A stretch of 35,906 nt of DNA from Gammaproteobacteria bacterium (GTDB lineage Bacteria > Pseudomonadota > Gammaproteobacteria > Pseudomonadales > Pseudomonadaceae): assembly GCA_018826895.1 (NCBI GenBank), contig JAHJYA010000107.1:1-35906 (forward strand). The letters run 5' to 3'. A program made the position numbers and the translations under genes. The notes under the pieces were generated by a model. The model was not told the DNA's origin and made no database searches. It was given only the letters and a program-made list of their open reading frames with translations. This document shows, one piece after another, positions 1-10,616 of this stretch (positions within the stretch are counted from its first letter, which is position 1; every line of letters begins with the position of its first letter).

Positions 1-758
<758 letters not shown>

Positions 759-770
759 TCGCACCCATAA

Positions 771-797
771 AAAAGCCCTGCACGCAGCAGGGCTTTT
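771..797. terminator. Bidirectional intrinsic terminator between metK and the small secreted protein gene
   Basis: Perfect 11-base arms AAAAGCCCTGC (771-781) and GCAGGGCTTTT (787-797) surround a 5-base loop. The stem ends in a T run on the + strand and, by the A run, also on the - strand. It sits between two convergent genes and would serve both. Confidence 0.9.
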
Positions 798-815
798 TTG
801 TGCCTGTGATTCGGC

Positions 816-1157
816 TTACTTGCCGAACATCGAGCCCAGGCCCTTGAGGGCATCCTTGGCGGCAGTGACGCTTTCCACGGCCTGGTTCACCTGATTCGGC
901 TCGGCCGCCTGGGCCGATGCATTGGCTTGCTCGGCTTGGGCATTGAGGCGAGCACAGCCGCCATCAACGGCCGCCAGGTTATCGGTGGCTTTCTGGTTGC
1001 CGGCAAGCTGGGCAATCAACTTGGCTTTAGCCAGGCCGTCCTGATTGGCTGCCAGTTGCTCCTGGCACTTGGCCTCGGCGCTGCTGATCTCGGCAGCGTG
1101 GACAGACAGGCTGCTGGCGGCCAGAACGGCGAAGCAGGCGGCAGAAAGAATACGCAT
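816..1157 (-). CDS. Small secreted protein of unknown function
   Basis: The 113-residue product begins MRILSAACFAVLAASSLSVHA, a typical Sec signal peptide with likely cleavage after HAA. The start at 1157 is chosen because the signal peptide begins there and an AGAGG stands about 9 bases upstream; a longer in-frame extension to 1289 gives an implausible Pro-rich leader. The mature part of about 90 residues is rich in Ala, Gln, Asn and Lys, contains two Cys (in AKCQEQL and GGCARLN) that could form one disulfide, and looks helical. It ends DALKGLGSMFGK. I do not recognise a named domain. It is convergent with metK and divergent from ligB. Function unknown; periplasmic location is inferred from the signal peptide. 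Confidence 0.8.
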   Translation of the reverse strand: MRILSAACFAVLAASSLSVHAAEISSAEAKCQEQLAANQDGLAKAKLIAQLAGNQKATDNLAAVDGGCARLNAQAEQANASAQAAEPNQVNQAVESVTAAKDALKGLGSMFGK

Positions 1158-1180
1158 GATGAAGACCTCTTGAGTGCTGA

Positions 1181-3010
<1,830 letters not shown>

Positions 3011-3083
3011 TTGGCTATGTCCCAATTGAGTGTTGCATGGGGGCCGCCCAGGCCGCGCGCACCAAGAGTCTTGCAGCCTACGG

Positions 3084-3106
3084 CGGTGCGCACGGCGCAC
3101 CCTACG
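3084..3106. repeat. Short palindromic intergenic repeat, copy 1
   Basis: This 23-base stretch recurs exactly at 22914-22936. Its core is the hairpin GGTGCGC-ACG-GCGCACC (3085-3101) followed by CTACG. A degenerate copy of the core lies at 25728-25742 in the opposite orientation. It sits between the convergent ligB and cytochrome c' genes. I infer a dispersed extragenic palindrome of the Pseudomonas type. Confidence 0.75.
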
Positions 3107-3127
3107 CGCTCTACCATTAAGTCCCAG

Positions 3128-3577
3128 TCAGTAGGCGCGGAACTCTTCGTGGCAGGCTTTGCAGCTGTCTTCCACACGCTGCATGGGCGCGGCCAGGTCG
3201 TCGCTTTTGAGCGGCGTGGCGGTACTCGCGGTGACCAGCGCAGCGGTGGCGCTCTCCAGGTCGCGGGCCATGCGCTGAAAGGTTTCCTGGCGCGCCCAGA
3301 CATCGTCCTTGGCGCGGCTGTCACCTTCGTCCCGCGCCTGAGGGAAGTGCTGCCAGGGTGTACGCGACAGCTGGTCAAGTTGTGCGGCGCCACTGATAAA
3401 ACGCGCCTCGTCGAACGCTACCCGTCCGCGCAGCATGCCGCCCAGGTCTTCGCTGGTCTTGAGCATGTCCTTGAAGATCGCCTGGCGCTTGCCCATCGGC
3501 GAATTCGGATCGACACCGCCACAGGCGGTAAGAGTCAGGCAGGCAAGGGCGATCAACAACGGGGCTTTCAGATTCAT
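3128..3577 (-). CDS. Cytochrome c' family lipoprotein
   Basis: The 149-residue protein starts MNLKAPLLIALACLTLTACGG. The LTAC lipobox predicts a lipid-anchored envelope protein whose mature form begins at that Cys. A single c-type heme site CKACHEEFRAY sits at the extreme C-terminus, the usual arrangement of cytochrome c' four-helix bundles, where the heme iron takes the His of CxxCH. Helical segments with conserved aromatic and acidic positions fill the middle. Cytochromes c' bind NO or other gases or carry electrons; which applies here cannot be read from sequence. The start is the ATG at 3577; a GTG two codons upstream (3583) is the alternative, and the ribosome site is weak either way. 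The gene converges on ligB and lies 130 bases downstream of the MAPEG gene on the same strand. Confidence 0.85.
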   Translation of the reverse strand: MNLKAPLLIALACLTLTACGGVDPNSPMGKRQAIFKDMLKTSEDLGGMLRGRVAFDEARFISGAAQLDQLSRTPWQHFPQARDEGDSRAKDDVWARQETFQRMARDLESATAALVTASTATPLKSDDLAAPMQRVEDSCKACHEEFRAY

Positions 3578-3707
3578 GGTCACAGGCTTCGGCTTAAGGC
3601 GGTAGCCAGTATCGCTACTCGACGGGGTGAGGCCAAGCGTGGTGTTTTGCCACAGATGTCATCCACGGTTTAGGGTCCACTCTCGATTCGCTCGCGGAAC
3701 CTAACAC

Positions 3708-4142
3708 CTAGGCCGCAACCACAAAGAGCGCAACGATCAGCCCGACGCCGACGAACCACACCAGCGAGCGCAATATCGCCCAGTCGGCCAGGTAGCAAAG
3801 GGTATAGAGCACGCGGCTGATGACGAAAGCGATGGCCAGTTGATCGAGCACGCCCTGGGCAGCACCGCCGGCCAGGTGAGCGATGATCACCGCTGCGGCG
3901 AATGCCGGGGTGATCTCGAAACCATTGAGCTGGGCATTGTTGGCGCGCCGTCCCAGACCTTGCAGGTTATCCAGCAGCGCCCGCGGGTCATGGTTATGCC
4001 GGGGGCTGAAACCGCCGCCGACGGCTTTGGCCGTAACGGTGGACAGGTACGGCAGGACAATGGCGATCAGTACGCACCAGTAGGCTACGCAGCATCGCCT
4101 GTCCCTACCCAGGCGTCCATGACCACCACCACTCAAGGCCAT
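3708..4142 (-). CDS. MAPEG-family membrane protein, start uncertain, possible frameshift
   Basis: The frame encodes a four-helix membrane protein of the MAPEG superfamily (eicosanoid/glutathione metabolism-like proteins; bacterial members mostly uncharacterised). The recognisable part begins AYWCVLIAIVLPYLSTVTAKAV and includes RANNAQLNGFEITPAFAAAVIIAH, SRVLYTLCYLADW and LRSLVWFVG. About 125 residues are homologous. The listed ATG at 4142 gives a 17-residue polar leader unlike the family and has no Shine-Dalgarno sequence. A better-placed ATG at 4095, with AGGGA 6 bases upstream, is out of frame by one base: dropping the base at 4089 would give a start MLVAYWCVL. Either the start really is upstream or one base has been gained. 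The gene begins 14 bases after the amidohydrolase stop, so co-transcription is likely. Confidence 0.7.
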   Translation of the reverse strand: MALSGGGHGRLGRDRRCCVAYWCVLIAIVLPYLSTVTAKAVGGGFSPRHNHDPRALLDNLQGLGRRANNAQLNGFEITPAFAAAVIIAHLAGGAAQGVLDQLAIAFVISRVLYTLCYLADWAILRSLVWFVGVGLIVALFVVAA

Positions 4143-4156
4143 GGCGTTTCAGCCAA

Positions 4157-5440
4157 TCAGGCCGCCAGTTTGCCCTCGGCCAGCGCCACCGACGCGGCGA
4201 GCATGGCGCGCAGCAGTACCGCGCAGCCAGCCGCCAGATCCGCCGGGGCGGCGTTCTCGATTTCGTTGTGGCTGATACCGCCCTCGCAGGGCACGAAAAT
4301 CATCCCGGCTGGGCCCAGCTCGGCGAGAAAGATCGCGTCGTGCCCGGCGCCACTGACGATGTCCATTTGCGATAACCCCAGCCCTACCGCCGCGCCGCGC
4401 ACGGCCTCGACGCAGCCTTGATCGAAATACAGCGGCGGGAAATCCGCGGTCGGTGTCAGCTCGAAACTCAGTCCGTGCTTGGCGCAGGTCGCCTCGATTA
4501 CCTGGCGTACCTCGGCAATCATCGAGTCCAGCCGCGCCGGCTCCAGGTGACGGAAGTCCAGGGTCATGCGCACCTCGCCGGGAATCACATTGCGCGAGCC
4601 GGGATAAGCCTGCAGGCAACCGACCGTGCCACAGGCATGGGGTTGGTGCTCCAGGGCCACCCGGTTGACTGCCGCGACCACCGCCGCGGCGCCGACCAGC
4701 GCATCCTTGCGCAGGTGCATCGGCGTTGGCCCGGCATGGGCCTCGACGCCTTTGAGATTGAGGTCGAACCACTTCTGCCCGAGCGCGCCGAGCACCACAC
4801 CAATGGTCTTTTTCTGGTCTTCGAGGATTGGCCCTTGCTCGATATGCGCCTCGAAATAGGCGCCGACCGCATGGCCGGTCACCGCGCGGCTGCCGGCGTA
4901 GCCGATGGCGTTCAGCGCCTCGCCGACCGTAATGCCTTCGGCGTCACGCTTGGCCAGGGTTTCTGCCAGGGTGAACTTCTCGGCGAACACGCCCGAGCCC
5001 ATCATGCACGGGGCGAAGCGCGAGCCCTCCTCGTTGGTCCACACCACCACTTCCAGCGGCGCTTCGGTCTGCACGCCCAGATCATTCAGGGTGCGCAGCA
5101 CCTCGACACCGGCCAGCACGCCAAAGCAGCCGTCGAACTTGCCGCCGGTGGGCTGGGTATCGATATGGCTGCCGGTCATCACTGGCGGCAGGCTGGCATT
5201 GCGCCCTGAGCGGCGGGCAAAAATATTACCGACAGCGTCGATGGTCACCGTGCAGCCGGCCTCCTCGCACCAGCGCACGAACAGGTCACGCGCTTGGCGG
5301 TCGAGGTCGGTCAGGGCCAAGCGGCAGACCCCGCCCTTGACGGTGGCACCCAGCTGCGCCAACTCCATCAGCGATTGCCAGAGGCGCTCGCTATTGACGT
5401 GCGGCTGGCTGGATTGCAGAACCTCAGTGGCAGTGTTCAT
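4157..5440 (-). CDS. N-carbamoyl-beta-alanine amidohydrolase (beta-ureidopropionase), Zn-dependent
   Basis: This 427-residue member of the M20-like hydantoinase/carbamoylase amidase family would hydrolyse N-carbamoyl-beta-alanine to beta-alanine, CO2 and ammonia, the last step of reductive uracil breakdown. The metal ligands are visible: H92 and D103 in GSHIDTQPTGGKFDG, E137/E138 in TNEEGS, H199 in EAHIEQGP and H391 in SHNEIE. The substrate-side segment GVEAHAGPTPMHLRKDA (231-247) and SGAGHDA also match. The start at 5440 is preceded by GAGGAGA at proper spacing; the frame extends upstream to 5503 without support. The NCS1 transporter gene ends 69 bases upstream on the same strand, and the dihydropyrimidinase genes diverge from the shared control region. 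An L-carbamoylase with other substrates is possible, but the context favours pyrimidine catabolism. Confidence 0.9.
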   Translation of the reverse strand: MNTATEVLQSSQPHVNSERLWQSLMELAQLGATVKGGVCRLALTDLDRQARDLFVRWCEEAGCTVTIDAVGNIFARRSGRNASLPPVMTGSHIDTQPTGGKFDGCFGVLAGVEVLRTLNDLGVQTEAPLEVVVWTNEEGSRFAPCMMGSGVFAEKFTLAETLAKRDAEGITVGEALNAIGYAGSRAVTGHAVGAYFEAHIEQGPILEDQKKTIGVVLGALGQKWFDLNLKGVEAHAGPTPMHLRKDALVGAAAVVAAVNRVALEHQPHACGTVGCLQAYPGSRNVIPGEVRMTLDFRHLEPARLDSMIAEVRQVIEATCAKHGLSFELTPTADFPPLYFDQGCVEAVRGAAVGLGLSQMDIVSGAGHDAIFLAELGPAGMIFVPCEGGISHNEIENAAPADLAAGCAVLLRAMLAASVALAEGKLAA

Positions 5441-5509
5441 GGTGTTCTCCTCAGTCTTTCTGGTTATCTGCGGCGCGCCCGCAGCAGCGAAGCGCGCTTG
5501 CACGTTGCC

Positions 5510-6997
5510 TTACACCGGCGCCTTAGCCACCACGGCTTGGCTGCCGCGCAGGCTGCACAGGCCGAAATAGATCAGCCCACCCAGCAAGGAGCCGGTGAAC
5601 CAGCCGTAGTCGTAAAACCAACTGAAAGCGCTGCTGCCGAGCGACAGCAGGGTCAAGGCGACCGGCACGGCGAAGGCGATAAAGCCGAACAGGTTCCACG
5701 CTGGATAGACGTCATCGCGGTACAGGCCGGCGAGGTCCAGCTGCTGTTTTTTGATCAGGAAATAGTCGACCACCATGATCCCGGCAATCGGCCCGAGCAG
5801 ACTGGAGTAGCCCAGCAGCCAGTTGGAGTAGACGCTCTCCAGGCTCAGATCGGAGACCAGCAGGCCGAGCTTTTTCAGCAGTTCATGGGCCATCAGCCCC
5901 AGGCCGATCAGGCCGGTAAGAATCACCGCCTTGGTGCGGTTGATCAGCTTGGGCGCGAGGTTCTGGAAGTCATTGGTCGGCGACACAATATTCGCCGCGG
6001 TGTTGGTCGACAGTGTGGCGACGATGATCAGCGCCATGGCCAGGGCCACCCAACCGGGGCTTTGGATATGGCCGATCAGGGTCACCGGGTCGGACACGGT
6101 CTGCCCCACCAGGGAAGCCGAGGCGGCGGTCATCACCACGCCCAGGGCGGCGAACAGGAACATGGTCAGCGGCAGGCCAATCACCTGGCCGATGATCTGG
6201 TCTTTCTGGCTTTTCGCGTAGCGGCTGAAATCGGGAATGTTCAGCGACAGGGTGGCCCAGAAGCCGACCATGGCGGTCAGGCCGGCGAGAAAGTAACCGG
6301 TCACGCTGGCGCCTTCCGGGCGATTGGCCGGCTGCGCCAGCAACTCGCTCATTGACACATTGGGTAGCGCCCACACCAGCAAACCGGCGCCGACCAGCAC
6401 CAGCAGCGGCGCGGAGAGGGTTTCCAGCCATTTGATCGACTCGGCGCCGCGCAGCACTATCCACAGGTTGAGCACCCAGAAAATCATAAAGCCGATCACT
6501 TCGCCGGTACCGCCCAGGGCCTTCCAGCCCTCGAAGATCGAGCCGAGCAGCAGGTGAATGGCCAGGCCACCAAACATGGTCTGAATGCCAAACCAACCGC
6601 AAGCCACCACGGCGCGAATCAGGCAGGGCACGTTGGAACCGATCACCCCGAAGGAGGAGCGCAGCAACACCGGAAACGGAATGCCGTACTTGGTACCGGG
6701 AAAGGCATTCAGCGTCAGCGGGATCAGCACGACGATATTCGCCAGCAGAATCGCCAGCAGCGCCTCGCCCACCGACAAGCCAAAGTAGGCGGTCAGCACG
6801 CCGCCCAGGGTGTAGGTCGGCACGCAGATCGACATGCCGACCCAGAGCGCGGTGATGTGCCATTTATTCCAGGTGCGCTGATGCACCTTGGTCGGGGCGA
6901 TGTCGTGGTTGTAGCGCGGGCTGTCGAGTACGTCGCTGCCGGCAGCCAGCTCGTACAAGCCGTTCTGCTCGGTCACGTGGGATCGGGTCTGCTGCAT
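5510..6997 (-). CDS. NCS1-family nucleobase:cation symporter
   Basis: The 495-residue polytopic protein belongs to the nucleobase:cation symporter-1 family (Mhp1/CodB/allantoin permease type). About twelve hydrophobic segments are visible, beginning at ITALWVGMSICVPTYTLGG. Family-typical stretches include GTKYGIPFPVLLRSSFGV, CGWFGIQTMFGG, LSLNIPDFSRYAKS and NIVSPTNDF. It most likely imports uracil, thymine, a dihydropyrimidine or a hydantoin; the exact substrate cannot be read. The ATG at 6997 was chosen because GGAGAGG sits just upstream and the N-terminal polar domain is normal in length; the frame runs on to 7117 without a ribosome site. It is the first gene of the leftward arm and is followed by the amidohydrolase. 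Confidence 0.9.
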   Translation of the reverse strand: MQQTRSHVTEQNGLYELAAGSDVLDSPRYNHDIAPTKVHQRTWNKWHITALWVGMSICVPTYTLGGVLTAYFGLSVGEALLAILLANIVVLIPLTLNAFPGTKYGIPFPVLLRSSFGVIGSNVPCLIRAVVACGWFGIQTMFGGLAIHLLLGSIFEGWKALGGTGEVIGFMIFWVLNLWIVLRGAESIKWLETLSAPLLVLVGAGLLVWALPNVSMSELLAQPANRPEGASVTGYFLAGLTAMVGFWATLSLNIPDFSRYAKSQKDQIIGQVIGLPLTMFLFAALGVVMTAASASLVGQTVSDPVTLIGHIQSPGWVALAMALIIVATLSTNTAANIVSPTNDFQNLAPKLINRTKAVILTGLIGLGLMAHELLKKLGLLVSDLSLESVYSNWLLGYSSLLGPIAGIMVVDYFLIKKQQLDLAGLYRDDVYPAWNLFGFIAFAVPVALTLLSLGSSAFSWFYDYGWFTGSLLGGLIYFGLCSLRGSQAVVAKAPV

Positions 6998-7188
6998 GGG
7001 CCTCTCCAGGTATTTTTCTAGTTGTCTGCGCATCGGGCTGCACGCAAGCGCACAGCCGGGTCGATGGCCGGAGTCCGTGACTACAGAGCCGACCGACACG
7101 GCAGCGGCGGCACTCAATAAGCGTGCCGTGTTGCCTGGCGGCCACCCCAGAACGGCGGCATTTACTTAATAACTAACTGATTAAAAAC

Positions 7189-7210
7189 AACTTTATTAAA
7201 GTTCGCGAAC
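7189..7210. promoter_or_regulatory. Overlapping dyads on the transporter side, candidate operator
   Basis: AACTTT-ATT-AAAGTT (7189-7203) overlaps the perfect 10-base palindrome GTTCGCGAAC (7201-7210). They stand about 190 bases upstream of the transporter start in AT-rich DNA. Such overlapping symmetry suggests protein binding; no protein is assigned. Confidence 0.35.
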
Positions 7211-7359
7211 AACGCAGCCAGGTGCAAGGAGACGCTTACCATGCCCAGGCCACCGTTTGTCTGCCCAGTCAGGTTTCAAACTGGTGCAGAAAAAATAAAT
7301 GGCCTCCTTCTCGCATTGCCGGCGACACCGCTCAAACGGCTGATTTTGCATAGGAAATC

Positions 7360-7383
7360 TTGACCATCTGGCGTTCTTGTCAA
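7360..7383. promoter_or_regulatory. Candidate RutR-type operator
   Basis: TTGACCATCTGG (7360-7371) matches the left half and centre of the E. coli RutR palindrome TTGACCANNTGGTCAA; the last four bases differ (CGTT for TCAA), but a TTGTCAA follows at 7377-7383. A RutR-like regulator is encoded at 12058-12678. The match is seen by eye; binding is inferred. Confidence 0.45.
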
Positions 7384-7389
7384 GTGCGT

Positions 7390-7417
7390 CAAAATGGTGA
7401 GAGGCCTCCCCATTTTG
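7390..7417. promoter_or_regulatory. Inverted repeat CAAAATGG-N12-CCATTTTG, candidate operator
   Basis: Perfect 8-base arms at 7390-7397 and 7410-7417 flank a 12-base spacer that itself holds GAGGCCTC (7401-7408). It lies just downstream of the RutR-like box and about 70 bases upstream of the candidate -35 element of the dihydropyrimidinase promoter. There is no T run, so an operator or activator site is more likely than a terminator. Confidence 0.45.
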
Positions 7418-7484
7418 GTGATTTTATATTTTTATTATTAAAAATCAGTAACTTAAACAACAAAAAAGAGCCTTAAAAATAATC

Positions 7485-7513
7485 TTGCCCAATTACTTAA
7501 CAGCTACTAGATT
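7485..7513 (+). promoter_or_regulatory. Candidate sigma70 promoter of the dihydropyrimidinase gene
   Basis: TTGCCC (7485-7490) and TAGATT (7508-7513) are 17 bases apart in AT-rich DNA about 95 bases ahead of the gene start. Spacing is ideal, but the hexamers are only fair matches. No sigma54 -24/-12 pair was found here by eye. Confidence 0.35.
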
Positions 7514-7596
7514 CCATTCCTGTCAGGCATGGCAGGATTAAAAACACAGGCCTGATTAGCCAAAAATCAAGAACCGGCGCGCACCGGTCAGCCTGA

Positions 7597-9060
<1,464 letters not shown>

Positions 9061-9063
9061 CCC

Positions 9064-9131
9064 GTGGGAGGGGCTTTAGCCGCGACATATCCAGGGATAT
9101 CGACATTTTTCGCGGCTAAAGCCCCTCCCAC
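9064..9131. repeat. Long inverted repeat, two REP units head to head
   Basis: Perfect 22-base arms at 9064-9085 and 9110-9131 start GTGGGAGGGGC and contain TTTAGCCGCG. The 24-base loop holds a second small dyad ATATCC-AG-GGATAT (9087-9100). The same 22-base unit occurs at 12026-12047, with fragments at 11899-11927. It begins only three bases after the dihydropyrimidinase stop and could act as a transcript-end structure. I infer a REP-type element because it recurs. Confidence 0.85.
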
Positions 9132-9248
9132 TTAAGAGTCCAACCGCTGATGTAACACCTATACGCCACACCGGCCCGCAGAGGCTGGACGGCCGCTTAT
9201 ACGCTGTTAACTGCCCAATAAAAGCCACAAAACCGTGAGGCAATAACC

Positions 9249-10616
9249 GTGATAGACACCCTCAGCCATTTGCCGCGACCGGATGCCGGCGCCGCCGAAC
9301 TGGCCGATCGTTTCAGCGATCTGGCCCCGCCGCTCACCGCTCGCCAGGCCGCCCTGGAAAGCGCCCGCTGTCTGTATTGCTACGACGCGCCGTGCGTCAA
9401 CGCCTGCCCCAGCGAGATCGACATCCCCTCGTTTATTCGCAATATCAGCCACGAAAACGTTCAGGGCGCGGCCGAGAAGATTCTCTCGGCGAATATCCTC
9501 GGCGGCAGCTGCGCCCGCGTCTGCCCGACGGAAATCCTTTGCCAGCAGGCCTGCGTGCGTAACAACGCCCAGGAATGCGCACCGGTGCTGATCGGCCTGT
9601 TGCAGCGCTACGCCATCGACAATGCACAGTTCAGCGAGCACCCATTCCAACGCGCCCCGGCCAGCGGCAAGCGCATCGCCGTGGTCGGCGCGGGGCCGGC
9701 GGGCTTATCCTGCGCCCATCGTCTGGCCATGCACGGTCACGAGGTGGTGATCTTCGAAGCCCGTGAGAAAGCCGGCGGCCTTAATGAATACGGTATCGCC
9801 GCCTACAAGCTGGTGGATGATTTCGCCCAGCGCGAAGTGGAGTTCCTGCTGCAGATCGGCGGCATCGAGATCCGCCACGGCCACAAGCTGGGCGACGACC
9901 TCAGCCTGAGCGCGCTGCACCAGCAGTTCGACGCGGTGTTTCTCGGCATCGGCCTGGCCGCCAGCAAGCGCCTTGGCCTGCCAGGCGAAGACGCGCCGGG
10001 CCTGCTCGCCGCCACCGACTACATCCGCGAACTGCGCCAAAGCGAGGACCTGACCCAGCTACCCGTGGCCGAGCGCTGCATCGTGCTCGGCGCCGGCAAT
10101 ACGGCCATCGATATGGCGGTGCAGATGAGCAAGCTCGGTGCCCGCGACGTCAATTTGGTGTACCGCCGCGGCTTCGAGGAAATGGGTGCCACCGAGCACG
10201 AACAGGACATCGCCAAGGCCAATCAGGTGCGCCTGCTGACCTGGGCGCAACCGGATGCCGTGCTGCTCAACGAGCAGGGTCAGGTACGCGGCATGCGTTT
10301 CGCCCGCACCCGCATGGAAAACGGTCGATTGCAAAGCACCGGACAGACCTTCGAGCTGGCCGCCGACGCCATCTTTACCGCTATCGGCCAGGCGTTTGAC
10401 GGCCAAGTCCTGAGCGACCCGCTGGCCCGCGAGCTGAAACGTGAGGGCGAACGCATCTGGGTCGACGCCCAGCTGCAAACCAGCGTGCCCGGCGTGTATG
10501 CCGGCGGCGACTGCACCGCCCTCGGCCAGGATCTCACCGTACAAGCCGTGCAGCACGGCAAGCTGGCCGCCGAGGCCATCCACTCTCATCTGATGCTCAA
10601 TGTGGAGGCCGCATAA
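9249..10616 (+). CDS. preT: NAD(P)-dependent dihydropyrimidine dehydrogenase, flavoprotein subunit (PreT/PydX type)
   Basis: This 455-residue subunit takes electrons from or gives them to NAD(P)H and passes them by FAD and iron-sulfur clusters to the catalytic subunit. The N-terminal part has two Cys groups for 4Fe-4S clusters (C41, C44, C49, C53 and C88, C92, C98, C102). Then come the FAD-binding VVGAGPAGLSCAHRL (145-159), the NADPH-binding VLGAGNTAIDMAVQM and the C-terminal GVYAGGDC. This is the glutamate-synthase small-subunit/PreT architecture. Start is the GTG at 9249 with GAGG 7 bases upstream. The stop codon directly abuts the ATG of the next gene, so the two are translated from one message. 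Confidence 0.92.
   Translation: MIDTLSHLPRPDAGAAELADRFSDLAPPLTARQAALESARCLYCYDAPCVNACPSEIDIPSFIRNISHENVQGAAEKILSANILGGSCARVCPTEILCQQACVRNNAQECAPVLIGLLQRYAIDNAQFSEHPFQRAPASGKRIAVVGAGPAGLSCAHRLAMHGHEVVIFEAREKAGGLNEYGIAAYKLVDDFAQREVEFLLQIGGIEIRHGHKLGDDLSLSALHQQFDAVFLGIGLAASKRLGLPGEDAPGLLAATDYIRELRQSEDLTQLPVAERCIVLGAGNTAIDMAVQMSKLGARDVNLVYRRGFEEMGATEHEQDIAKANQVRLLTWAQPDAVLLNEQGQVRGMRFARTRMENGRLQSTGQTFELAADAIFTAIGQAFDGQVLSDPLARELKREGERIWVDAQLQTSVPGVYAGGDCTALGQDLTVQAVQHGKLAAEAIHSHLMLNVEAA

Noticed and set aside
7500..7560. GGCATGGCA string considered as a sigma54 promoter
   Set aside because: The -12 GC pair does not occur at the required spacing.
9064..9131. Inverted repeat considered as insertion-sequence ends
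   Set aside because: Only 24 bases lie between the arms, there is no transposase, and the unit recurs as a single repeat elsewhere, which fits a REP element.
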